Part shown: in pieces, positions 1 to 7,393 of the stretch
Position numbering within the stretch: the first letter of the stretch is position 1
Layout of the letters: the number at the start of each line of letters is the position of its first letter
Assembly (NCBI GenBank): GCA_904395335.1
Contig: CAJFNR010000017.1
Coordinates: forward strand, 1 to 64,000
Source: Candidatus Avimonas narfae
Lineage (GTDB): Bacteria > Bacillota > Clostridia > Oscillospirales > Acutalibacteraceae
Length of the DNA stretch: 64,000 bases
Direction: 5' to 3'
Notes under the pieces: model-generated
Databases searched by the model: none
Seen by the model: only the letters and a program-made list of their open reading frames with translations
What the model was told of the DNA's origin: nothing
Position numbers and translations under genes: made by a program

Positions 1-124
1 GCTTTAAAACTATAATTCACTATTCATTTAGTTTAGTTGTTGTGATTCTGACGAAACCATCCGTCAGCCTTGCACTACCTCCTTCCCTCCGGATTAACGG
101 ATATGAAAAGTAAGGGATTACTCA

Positions 125-153
125 TTGCCATTATACCACAGATGCGGTAAAAT
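125..153 (+). promoter_or_regulatory. Sigma-A-type promoter of the rlmD-like gene
   Basis: TTGCCA (125-130), a 17-bp spacer and TAAAAT (148-153) form a good vegetative promoter. The expected start near 160 leaves a short leader before the ATG at 184, and almost none before the upstream ATG at 166. This favours 184 as the start codon. I see no other feature in 1-124. Confidence 0.6.
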
Positions 154-183
154 AGAAAAAACTTTATGACAGTGAGGCGCCAT

Positions 184-1590
184 ATGCAATTACAGAAAAA
201 TCAGCGGATTTCGTTGCAGATTACCGGCATGACGGCCGAAGGCAGTGGCGTGGGCTGGGTTCCATCGGACGGTGTAGAATCCCAGGGCCTGGCAGTATTT
301 GTTCCGTATACGGCCGTTGGCGATGAAATCGAATGCCGGATTGTCAAAGTCATGAGCAATCGGGCTTACGGCATAACGGAAACCTTACTGTCGGCGTCTC
401 CCGACCGCTTAACGGATATGGAGCAGGAAGCGTCTTCCTGTCCTGTCTTTGGTAAGTGCGGGGGCTGTGTATACCGGCACATTCGTTATGAGGCGGAATT
501 GAGGTATAAGCAGCAGCGTGTAGCGGATGCACTGCACCGTATCGGCGGCCTGAACCCGGAACTGTGCCCTATCATTCCTTGCGACAGATCGGATCACTAC
601 CGGAATAAAGCGCAGTATCCTGTAGCCCCCGGGACATACCGCCCCCTGATCGGCTTTTATGCTCCGCGCAGCCACCGGGTGGTGGAGCAACATCACTGTC
701 CGCTTCAGCCGGAGATCTTTGGAACCGCTGTGGATATTGTTTTACAATGGGTGAAGGGAACCGGATTGCCGGTATACAATGAACAAACGGGAGAAGGCAT
801 TTTGCGGCATTTATATCTACGGCAGGGACAGACTACCGGCGAACTGATGATTTGCCTGGTATGCCGTTCCGGAAAACTTCCGCAGGCCAAGGAGCTGATC
901 ACCCGCTTGAGGGAAGCGCTCCCCGGTCTTACTTCCGTTATAGTCAATCTCAATCCCCGGGAAACCAATGTGGTTCTGGGAAAAGAAAGCTATGTGCTTT
1001 GGGGCCGGGAAACCATTACGGACGAATTGTGCGGACTTCGTTTTCACCTCTCCCCCCGATCTTTTTATCAGGTAAACCATGAACAGGCGCAGCGCCTTTA
1101 TCGTTTGGCGGCGTCGGAGGCGGCGCTTACCGGGACTCAAACGCTGCTGGATCTGTATTGTGGAACGGGGACTATCGGACTGACCATGGCGCACCGCGTC
1201 AAAGAATTGATCGGTGCGGAAACGGTTCCGGAAGCGATAGAGGACGCGCGAAAAAACGCCCTGGAAAACGGCATCCAAAATGCCCGATTCCTTTGCGCCG
1301 ACGCCGCTCAGGCGGCACGACAGCTGGAGGAACAGCATATCCGTCCCCAGGTAGTGATTCTCGACCCTCCCCGCAAGGGATGCGACGAAGAGCTGATCGG
1401 GATTCTGTCCCGCATGGGCCCTGACCGTATCGTATATGTTTCCTGTGATCCCGCCACCCTGGCCCGCGATCTGGCTCGCTTTCAGCAGAAAAACTATACC
1501 GTCGTCCGTGTGACACCGGTGGATATGTTCCCGCGCACGGCTCATGTGGAGTGTGTTTCCCTGCTGGTAAAAAATAAGCCCATACAATGA
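184..1590 (+). CDS. 23S rRNA (uracil-5-)-methyltransferase, RlmD/RlmCD (TrmA) family
   Basis: This enzyme should transfer a methyl group from SAM to C5 of a uridine in 23S rRNA in the cytoplasm. The N-terminal 60 residues look like a TRAM RNA-binding domain. They are followed by a cysteine cluster (CPVFGKCGGC) typical of the [4Fe-4S] site of RlmD-like enzymes, a SAM-binding motif (LDLYCGTGTIGL), and the catalytic motif VSCDPATLARD with the nucleophile near Cys421. The frame is open from an ATG at 166, but the ATG at 184 has a GAGG ribosome site 6 nt upstream and is preferred, giving 468 residues. The next methyltransferase starts 14 nt downstream, so the two probably form an operon. Which uridine is modified (RlmC, RlmD or dual RlmCD) cannot be told from sequence alone. 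Confidence 0.9.
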   Translation: MQLQKNQRISLQITGMTAEGSGVGWVPSDGVESQGLAVFVPYTAVGDEIECRIVKVMSNRAYGITETLLSASPDRLTDMEQEASSCPVFGKCGGCVYRHIRYEAELRYKQQRVADALHRIGGLNPELCPIIPCDRSDHYRNKAQYPVAPGTYRPLIGFYAPRSHRVVEQHHCPLQPEIFGTAVDIVLQWVKGTGLPVYNEQTGEGILRHLYLRQGQTTGELMICLVCRSGKLPQAKELITRLREALPGLTSVIVNLNPRETNVVLGKESYVLWGRETITDELCGLRFHLSPRSFYQVNHEQAQRLYRLAASEAALTGTQTLLDLYCGTGTIGLTMAHRVKELIGAETVPEAIEDARKNALENGIQNARFLCADAAQAARQLEEQHIRPQVVILDPPRKGCDEELIGILSRMGPDRIVYVSCDPATLARDLARFQQKNYTVVRVTPVDMFPRTAHVECVSLLVKNKPIQ

Positions 1591-1604
1591 AAGGAGCCTT
1601 TCCA

Positions 1605-2654
1605 ATGACATCACCTCATTCCGGCTCCTGCCGTGTCATTGCCACCGCTCAGGAGCTGGCGGGCGTCATTTCCCTAAACGAAATCCAAAAGGTGGATCCG
1701 ACGGCACGGCGGGTAAAAGCTCTGGATTCCACTGCGTCTCTTATTGAGCTTTCCGTCAGTTTCCGCCAGCTTATCGATGCGTTTCGGCAGTCTCCCCCTA
1801 TTTTTCTACGGCATATGTTTCCTGTGCAGTGTATTCTTCCTTGGAAAGAGGCCGCAACCGATCTCTCCCCTCTTTTTTTCCTGGTGGAAAGCATGATGCC
1901 GGATCAGCGTGCCTCTGTTCAGGCTCGGTTTTCCTTTTCCCGTTCCTCTGACGAGAAGCAGGAAAAGGAGCCGCCTCTCCCCTTCACGCTTATTCACCGC
2001 TTGATGGACAGTATCGAAAGTCTCGGCATCACATACAGCAAAAAATCCCCCCAGCAGATCCTGTCTCTGTATTTTGACAGGGAGATGTTGTATGCGGGGT
2101 TATCCTCCCCGGAGGATAACCTCTCCGCCTATAACGGGGGCCGCCGCATGTACCGAAAAGAGGAAGACCAAATCAGCCGGGCCGAATTCAAACTGTTGGA
2201 AGCGCTGGAAATCTTTAAAATTCCTGCAGCTGCTCAGGGACAAGCCTTGGATCTGGGAGCGGCGCCCGGCGGATGGACCAGGGTTTTGCTGGAACGCGGC
2301 TATTCCGTCACCGCAGTGGATCCGGCAGCTTTGGATGACAGACTGCTGTCTCACCCTCGGCTCACCCATTTCCGGGATGTCTCCCAAAATTACACCGGCA
2401 GCCCCGGAAGCGTGGATCTGCTGGTCAACGATATGCGGATGGATCCATCGGAGTCCGCCCGGATCATGTGTGATGTCTATCCCCTGCTGAAGAAAAACGG
2501 TCAGGCGATTATGACGTTAAAGCTGGCGAAAAAGCAATGGTTTAAACAAACGCAGAAAGCCCTTCAATCCCTGAAACGGGTCTATTCCGTCAAAGGGGTT
2601 CGCCAGCTTTTCAACAATCGTTCGGAAGTGACGGTTTGGATGACCACAGAATAA
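1605..2654 (+). CDS. FtsJ/RlmM-like SAM-dependent RNA 2'-O-methyltransferase
   Basis: The C-terminal half is a Rossmann methyltransferase of the FtsJ type. It has the SAM motif LDLGAAPGGW, an Asp in LLVNDMRMD, a Lys in the strand IMTLKLAKK, and an earlier Lys/Arg-rich segment before the domain, which together match the K-D-K arrangement of ribose methyltransferases. The N-terminal half (about 190 residues) is a poorly conserved substrate-binding region resembling that of RlmM. The frame opens at an ATG at 1587 overlapping the previous stop, but AAGGAG at 1591-1596 points to the ATG at 1605. A modified rRNA ribose is the likely target by analogy with RlmM; the exact site is not inferable. Confidence 0.75.
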   Translation: MTSPHSGSCRVIATAQELAGVISLNEIQKVDPTARRVKALDSTASLIELSVSFRQLIDAFRQSPPIFLRHMFPVQCILPWKEAATDLSPLFFLVESMMPDQRASVQARFSFSRSSDEKQEKEPPLPFTLIHRLMDSIESLGITYSKKSPQQILSLYFDREMLYAGLSSPEDNLSAYNGGRRMYRKEEDQISRAEFKLLEALEIFKIPAAAQGQALDLGAAPGGWTRVLLERGYSVTAVDPAALDDRLLSHPRLTHFRDVSQNYTGSPGSVDLLVNDMRMDPSESARIMCDVYPLLKKNGQAIMTLKLAKKQWFKQTQKALQSLKRVYSVKGVRQLFNNRSEVTVWMTTE

Positions 2655-2691
2655 AAGACCTCAGGCAAAAATAGGGTGTCATAACAATATA

Positions 2692-2730
2692 AAAAATGGG
2701 TACAGCCGTCCGAAATCTGTACCCATTTTT
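2692..2730. terminator. Bidirectional intrinsic terminator after the rlmM-like gene
   Basis: A perfect 14-bp stem (2692-2705 with 2717-2730) is flanked by A and T runs, so it can act on both strands. It ends the methyltransferase operon. Confidence 0.85.
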
Positions 2731-2742
2731 GTCGATTTTATA

Positions 2743-2791
2743 ACCCACTATGATGCTTTTGGACCATGTCCATAAAGCCGTCATAGTGGGT
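2743..2791. repeat. Long imperfect inverted repeat 3' of the VOC gene
   Basis: An 11-bp perfect outer stem (2743-2753 with 2781-2791) encloses further pairing (GCTTT/AAAGC and GGAC/GTCC) with a 3-nt apex, forming a near-continuous hairpin of about 49 nt. It lies just beyond the stop of the minus-strand VOC gene and may be its terminator or the edge of an acquired segment. Confidence 0.6.
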
Positions 2792-2803
2792 AAAATTTAT
2801 TTA

Positions 2804-3190
2804 TCAAATTGCAATCCACCAACACACTCCAAATTTATCTATAACAGTCGCACAGCATTTGCTCCATGGAACTTCCTGAATGGGGTGAATGATAACACCG
2901 CCGTTGCTCAAAATATTGAAGGCATTATGAACCGATTCTTCGCTTCCCATCTCAAAAACGTTAAATGTCATGGTTTCCCATTTCATTTTGTGAACCATAT
3001 CTATATCACAAGGGTTCGCCGCTTCACTTAAGGCTAGAAAACCTTCGCCATTTACAGATAATTCACAGTGCTCATAAAAGGTTTTGTCATCATTTTTTAT
3101 TTGAAAGGTAATTTCTGCACCGAAGGCTTTACAATACATATCTGCCGCTTCAAAACTATTTTTCACATATACCTGAGCATAATTTTTCAT
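2804..3190 (-). CDS. VOC-family (glyoxalase/PhnB-like) protein
   Basis: The 128-residue protein has the pattern of a vicinal-oxygen-chelate monomer: a beta-alpha start (QVYVKNSFEAADMYCKAFG), a central hydrophobic strand (EGFLALSEA), and a C-terminal WSKCCATVIDKFG segment resembling the PhnB / 3-demethylubiquinone-methyltransferase-like subgroup. Such proteins are metal-dependent or ligand-binding and vary widely in function, so no substrate is assigned. The gene is clearly AT-richer than its neighbours. It sits alone between a bidirectional terminator and the fruR promoter, in the opposite direction, which suggests later acquisition. A CCTCC sequence just upstream on the plus strand supplies its ribosome site. 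Confidence 0.7.
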   Translation of the reverse strand: MKNYAQVYVKNSFEAADMYCKAFGAEITFQIKNDDKTFYEHCELSVNGEGFLALSEAANPCDIDMVHKMKWETMTFNVFEMGSEESVHNAFNILSNGGVIIHPIQEVPWSKCCATVIDKFGVCWWIAI

Positions 3191-3250
3191 AATTCCCCTC
3201 CTACATCAATTTTAATGAATTTTTACCCAATATAACATGGAACGCAATCA

Positions 3251-3274
3251 GGGCACAATGCCCGACCTTTTTTT
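3251..3274 (+). terminator. Terminator-like hairpin between the VOC gene and fruR
   Basis: GGGCA-CAA-TGCCC (3251-3263) is followed within a few bases by seven T residues on the plus strand. No plus-strand gene precedes it, so it may insulate fruR from upstream read-through or be a relic. Confidence 0.4.
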
Positions 3275-3338
3275 ATTCAGAGTATATTTTAATTTGTACA
3301 TTTGTTTAAATGATACATATAATATTTGTGCACTATTT

Positions 3339-3378
3339 TGATCGAAAATGATTGACAATGACTGATTGTGATCGTATC
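3339..3378 (+). promoter_or_regulatory. Four phased 10-bp direct repeats, candidate FruR operator
   Basis: Four consecutive 10-bp units begin at 3339, 3349, 3359 and 3369, reading TGATCGAAAA, TGATTGACAA, TGACTGATTG and TGATCGTATC. They share TGA-Y-Y-G/TGA starts on one helical face and cover the -35 and -10 boxes. DeoR-family regulators commonly bind short direct repeats, so autoregulation by FruR is likely. Confidence 0.6.
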
Positions 3379-3380
3379 AT
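3352..3380 (+). promoter_or_regulatory. Promoter of the fru-pts operon
   Basis: A consensus TTGACA (3352-3357) is followed by a 17-bp spacer and TATCAT (3375-3380). The start codon of fruR lies 25 nt beyond the -10 box, after a GGAGGTG ribosome site. Confidence 0.8.
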
Positions 3381-3404
3381 AAAAACAACAGGAGGTGTCA
3401 TGGG

Positions 3405-4160
3405 ATGCTAACCCCGGAACGTCATGAACGAATTCTTCAAAAGCTCCGTGAATATAAAACCATTACCGTACAGGAACTGACAGTGCAGCTCAACTGTTCG
3501 GAATCCACCATCCGACGGGATCTAAGCGCCTTGGATGCAGAAGGGCTGCTGAAAAAAATCCACGGGGGCGCCACGCTGCTGGATGAAGAAGTCATGCGGG
3601 AAGAATATACCGTCGAAACCAAATATTCTCTTCACACGGATGAGAAAAGGCGCATTGCCAAAATGGCCGCTTTGATGATCCACGACAGCGATTTCGTCTA
3701 TCTGGATGCTGGCACCACCACCGAATGCCTGCTGGATTACCTCACCTGCCGCGATACGGTATTTGTCACCAACGGACTTCAGATCGCCCGTCGCCTGTCG
3801 TCACAGGGGCATACCGTTTATCTGCCGGCCGGCCGGGTAAAATTTGTCACCGACGCTGTGGTAGGTGGACGGGCCATCGAAAGCATCAGCTGCTACAATT
3901 TCACCCTCGGCTTTTTCGGCGTCAATGGAATCACGCTGCAAAACGGTTATACTACTCCGGATGAGGAAGAAGCCCGTATGAAAAAGGCAGCCATGTCCCG
4001 CTGCCGCAGAAAAATCGTACTGGCGGATCCCAGCAAATTCGGCCTGCTGACTGCTGTCACCTTTGCCCCGCTGGAAGCGGCGGAGATTCTTACTACCGCC
4101 TTGGAAGATACCCGATACCGTGAACAAACAACCCTATTGGAGGTGGACCGTTTGCCATGA
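3405..4160 (+). CDS. fruR: DeoR-family transcriptional regulator of the fructose operon
   Basis: The N-terminal 60 residues form the DeoR helix-turn-helix (TVQELTVQLNCSESTIRRDL followed by IHGGA). The C-terminal DeoRC domain is a sugar-phosphate sensor fold with the motif DAGTTTECL and a GVNGI segment. The 251-residue length is standard for the family. It is the first gene of the operon and its stop overlaps the fruK start (ATGA), so repressor and kinase are translationally coupled. By family knowledge it should repress the operon and be released by fructose-1-phosphate or fructose-1,6-bisphosphate. An ATG at 3400 in another frame gives only two further codons and is not used. Confidence 0.9.
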   Translation: MLTPERHERILQKLREYKTITVQELTVQLNCSESTIRRDLSALDAEGLLKKIHGGATLLDEEVMREEYTVETKYSLHTDEKRRIAKMAALMIHDSDFVYLDAGTTTECLLDYLTCRDTVFVTNGLQIARRLSSQGHTVYLPAGRVKFVTDAVVGGRAIESISCYNFTLGFFGVNGITLQNGYTTPDEEEARMKKAAMSRCRRKIVLADPSKFGLLTAVTFAPLEAAEILTTALEDTRYREQTTLLEVDRLP

Positions 4161-5065
4161 TTTTTACCGTAACCTTTAGTCCCACACTGGATTATACCCT
4201 ACGGCTGAAGCAGCTGGAGCTGGGACAGGTGAACCGAACTGAGGAAGAAACCCTGTATCCGGGTGGAAAGGGCATCAACGTTTCTTTGGTTCTTCACCAT
4301 TTGGGGATGGAAACCACTGCACTGGGTTTTTCCGCTGGCTTTACCGGGCAGGAGATCCTACGCCGTTTGGCAGAAGTCGGATGCCGTGAGGAATTCATCC
4401 CGATCCCCGGCGTATCCCGCATCAATGTAAAAATAAAGGAACAGCAGGAAACCGACATCAACGGTCAGGGCCCGGTCATTCCGCCGGAGGCCCTGGAACA
4501 GCTGGTGAAAAAGCTGGAAACCGAAATGGATGAGAAGGATGTCCTGGTACTGGCCGGGTCTATCCCAGATTCTCTTCCACGCGATGTGTACCAACATTTG
4601 CTCAAGCGCCTGCAGCCAAAAAAATCGCGCACCGTGGTGGATGCCACCGGTCAGCTGCTGACCAACGTCCTCCCCTACCGTCCTTTTTTAATCAAACCCA
4701 ATCATCATGAGCTGGGGGATATTTTCGGTGTCCGGCTGAAGGACAGGGAGGATATTGCGCGATACGCCCATAAGCTACAGGAACAAGGGGCGCGCAACGT
4801 TTTGGTTTCCATGGCGGGTGAAGGCGCTCTGCTGCTGGACGAGATAGGAAATCTCCATTACAGTCCAGCTCCCCAGGGAAAGGTAATCAATGCTGTCGGA
4901 GCAGGAGATTCTATGGTCGCTGGCTTTCTTTACGGTTATCTCACCTACGGCGATTACAGCGAGGCATTTCGCTGGGGACTTTGTGCGGGGAGTGCCACCG
5001 CCTTTCATCCTGGCCTGGCAACCCGCCGGGATATTGAAGAGCTGATCCATTCTTTTACAGTATAA
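4157..5065 (+). CDS. fruK: 1-phosphofructokinase
   Basis: This PfkB-family kinase phosphorylates fructose-1-phosphate, the product of FruA, to fructose-1,6-bisphosphate with ATP. The N-terminal PfkB signature is visible as PGGKGINVSLVLHHLG, and the C-terminal signature AVGAGDSMVAGF contains the catalytic Asp. The Asn-rich KPNHHEL segment is typical of FruK/LacC enzymes. The 302-residue length fits the family. The start overlaps the fruR stop by 4 nt, and fruA follows 12 nt later with its own AAGGAGGG ribosome site. Confidence 0.93.
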   Translation: MIFTVTFSPTLDYTLRLKQLELGQVNRTEEETLYPGGKGINVSLVLHHLGMETTALGFSAGFTGQEILRRLAEVGCREEFIPIPGVSRINVKIKEQQETDINGQGPVIPPEALEQLVKKLETEMDEKDVLVLAGSIPDSLPRDVYQHLLKRLQPKKSRTVVDATGQLLTNVLPYRPFLIKPNHHELGDIFGVRLKDREDIARYAHKLQEQGARNVLVSMAGEGALLLDEIGNLHYSPAPQGKVINAVGAGDSMVAGFLYGYLTYGDYSEAFRWGLCAGSATAFHPGLATRRDIEELIHSFTV

Positions 5066-5077
5066 GGAGGGAGAAAC

Positions 5078-7054
5078 TTGAAAATCACCGATTTGTTGAA
5101 TCCCGCAGGGATTGATCTGAATGCTCACGTCCGCACCAAGGAGGAAGCCATCGACCACTTGGTAGCGCTGATGGACTCCACCGGAGTCCTTGCCGACGCC
5201 GCGGGATACAAGTCCGGCCTGCTCAAGCGGGAAACGGAGGGCTCTACCGCCGTTGGCGAGGGGGTCGCCATTCCCCACGCCAAGGGCGAGGCGGTCAAAC
5301 AACCGGGGCTTGCCGTTATGGTGGTCCCGGAGGGCTGCGATTACGATTCTCTTGACGGCCAACCCAGCCGCCTCTTCTTTGCCATCGCCGCCCCGAATAC
5401 GGAGGACAATGTCCATTTGGATGTGCTGGGGCGCCTGTCCGCACTGCTGATGGATGACGGCTTCCGCCAGGGACTGCTGTCCGCCAAAAGCAAGGAGGAG
5501 TTCCTTTCCCTGGTGGATCAGGCGGAAAACGGTCGCGAAGAGAAGGAAGAAGTCCGTGCTGACGGCCGATACCGGTTGCTGGGCGTCACTGCTTGTCCCA
5601 CCGGTATCGCCCATACCTATATGGCCGCCGAGGGGCTGTTGGATAAGGCCAAGGAGCTGGGCATCACCATGAAAGTGGAAACAGACGGCTCCGGTGGCGT
5701 GAAGAATGCGTTGACCGCACAGGAAATTGCCCAATGTGACGCCGTTATCGTGGCCGCTGACCGCGAGGTGGAAATGTCCCGCTTTGACGGAAAGCCCGTG
5801 CTGCGAACCAAGGTATCCGACGGAATCAATAAGCCGGGGGAACTTATTGAAGCGGCACTAAACGGAAAAGCTCCCATTTATCACGCGGAAGCCAGAAAAC
5901 AGGAAAGCATGGGAAGCGGCGAGGTCAAGGAAAGTGCCGGACGGAAAATCTACAAGTACCTGATGAACGGCGTTTCCCATATGCTGCCATTTGTTATCGG
6001 CGGCGGTATTCTCATCGCCCTGGCTTTCCTGTTTGATACTCTGCTGGCGCCGGATGGTGATCCCGCCAACTTCGGTATGAATTCCGCGGTAGCCGCCTTT
6101 TTCAAAAGTGCAGGGAACGTTGCTTTCGGCTTTATGCTACCCATCCTGGCAGGCTTTATCGCCATGGCTATCGCCGACCGGCCCGGCCTTATGGTGGGCT
6201 TCGTGGGCGGCGCTCTGGCCAACACGGGCCTTTGCTTCCAAAACGGACAGTTTGTAGACAGCTCCACGGCGGGTGCTTCCGTGGTTAGCGCTGGATTTTT
6301 GGGTGCCTTGATCGCTGGATTCCTGGCCGGTTTCCTGATGAAAGGGCTGGAAAAGCTGTTTTCCAAGCTTCCGGATTCGCTGGAAGGGATTAAACCCGTA
6401 TTGCTTTATCCTTTCTTCGGCCTGCTGATCATAGCGGCACTGATGATTTTTGTGGTCAATCCTCCCCTGTCGGCCCTCAATGTGCTAATCAGCGACGGTC
6501 TGAACAGCCTGAATGCAGGAGGCAACGCCGCTATGGGAATTGTATTGGGGGCATTGGTCGGCGGTATGATGAGCGTAGATATGGGAGGTCCCGTCAATAA
6601 GGCCGCCTATCTTTTCGGAACCGCTTCCTTGGTTGTGGGTGGTCAGGCGGTTTCTTCCGGGATCATGGCGTCGGTTATGGTGGGCGGTATGGTTCCTCCC
6701 CTGGTCATCGCCCTGTGCAGCACTTTCTTTAAAAACCGGTTTACCAAAAAAGAGCGCCAGTCCGGTTTGACCAACTATGTCATGGGCTTGTCCTTCATCA
6801 CCGAAGGCGTGATTCCCTTCGCCGCCTCCGATCCTCTCCGCGTGATTCCCTCCTGTGTTGTGGGATCAGCGGTGGCCGGAGCACTGTCCATGGCGTTCGG
6901 TTGCCGCCTTCCGGCGCCTCACGGCGGGATCTTTGTCTTCCCCGTGATTGAAAATTGGCCCCTCTATCTTCTGTCCCTGGTGATCGGCAGTGTGGTGGGA
7001 ATGTTCCTTCTGGCACTGCTGAAAAAGCCTCTCCCTGCGGAGAAACAGCAATAG
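5078..7054 (+). CDS. fruA: PTS fructose transporter, fused EIIA-EIIB-EIIC
   Basis: The 658-residue protein takes up fructose and phosphorylates it to fructose-1-phosphate. The EIIA domain (about 5-150) carries the phosphorylated His in VAIPHAK (His67). The EIIB domain (about 165-265) carries the phospho-Cys in TACPTGIAHTY (Cys173). The EIIC membrane domain (about 285-650) has multiple hydrophobic segments and the conserved GGMMSVDMGGPVNKAA motif. Translation probably begins at a TTG (5078), with AAGGAGGG 8 nt before it; no ATG is positioned as well. EIIA comes first, as in Gram-positive FruA proteins, without a fused FPr domain, consistent with the separate ptsH downstream. Confidence 0.95.
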   Translation: MKITDLLNPAGIDLNAHVRTKEEAIDHLVALMDSTGVLADAAGYKSGLLKRETEGSTAVGEGVAIPHAKGEAVKQPGLAVMVVPEGCDYDSLDGQPSRLFFAIAAPNTEDNVHLDVLGRLSALLMDDGFRQGLLSAKSKEEFLSLVDQAENGREEKEEVRADGRYRLLGVTACPTGIAHTYMAAEGLLDKAKELGITMKVETDGSGGVKNALTAQEIAQCDAVIVAADREVEMSRFDGKPVLRTKVSDGINKPGELIEAALNGKAPIYHAEARKQESMGSGEVKESAGRKIYKYLMNGVSHMLPFVIGGGILIALAFLFDTLLAPDGDPANFGMNSAVAAFFKSAGNVAFGFMLPILAGFIAMAIADRPGLMVGFVGGALANTGLCFQNGQFVDSSTAGASVVSAGFLGALIAGFLAGFLMKGLEKLFSKLPDSLEGIKPVLLYPFFGLLIIAALMIFVVNPPLSALNVLISDGLNSLNAGGNAAMGIVLGALVGGMMSVDMGGPVNKAAYLFGTASLVVGGQAVSSGIMASVMVGGMVPPLVIALCSTFFKNRFTKKERQSGLTNYVMGLSFITEGVIPFAASDPLRVIPSCVVGSAVAGALSMAFGCRLPAPHGGIFVFPVIENWPLYLLSLVIGSVVGMFLLALLKKPLPAEKQQ

Positions 7055-7070
7055 GAAGAGAGCCTCTTCC
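7054..7070 (+). promoter_or_regulatory. Stop-codon hairpin between fruA and ptsH
   Basis: GGAAGAG-AGC-CTCTTCC forms a perfect 7-bp stem starting at the last base of the fruA stop codon. It lacks a T tract, so it is more likely an mRNA-stability or processing element than a terminator. Confidence 0.45.
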
Positions 7071-7121
7071 GGTACCACACAGAGGATCGGAAAAGGCCAG
7101 ATTAAAAAGGAGTGACGGATT

Positions 7122-7379
7122 ATGAAAACCTTTACCTACACCATCACGGATCCGGAAGGGATCCACGCCCGCCCCGCCGGCCTGCTGGTCAAAAAAGCAG
7201 CGGAATTCCCCTGCTCCATCACCCTGAAAAAGGGAGAAAAAACGGCCGATGCCAAGCGTATTTTCGCCGTCATGAGCCTAGCGGCCAAAAAGGGTGAGGA
7301 ACTGACGGTTGTCTGCGAAGGGGATCAGGAAGAAGCTGCAGCGGCGGCCATGGAGGCTTTCCTGAAAGAAAACCTGTGA
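7122..7379 (+). CDS. ptsH: HPr phosphocarrier protein lacking Ser46
   Basis: HPr carries the phosphoryl group from enzyme I to EIIA domains. The active-site motif GIHARPAG places the phosphorylated His at residue 15, and the length (85) is standard. At the position of the regulatory serine used by HPr kinase (residue 46), this protein has Arg: ADAKRIFAVMSL instead of the usual AK-S-IMGVMSL. This is not Crh, which keeps Ser46 and loses His15. The protein should work in transport but not in HPr-Ser46-P/CcpA catabolite repression. AAAAAGGAG lies upstream of the ATG, and ptsI follows after 14 nt. A second HPr elsewhere in the genome is possible. Confidence 0.93.
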   Translation: MKTFTYTITDPEGIHARPAGLLVKKAAEFPCSITLKKGEKTADAKRIFAVMSLAAKKGEELTVVCEGDQEEAAAAAMEAFLKENL

Positions 7380-7393
7380 GAGGATGAGAAGGA

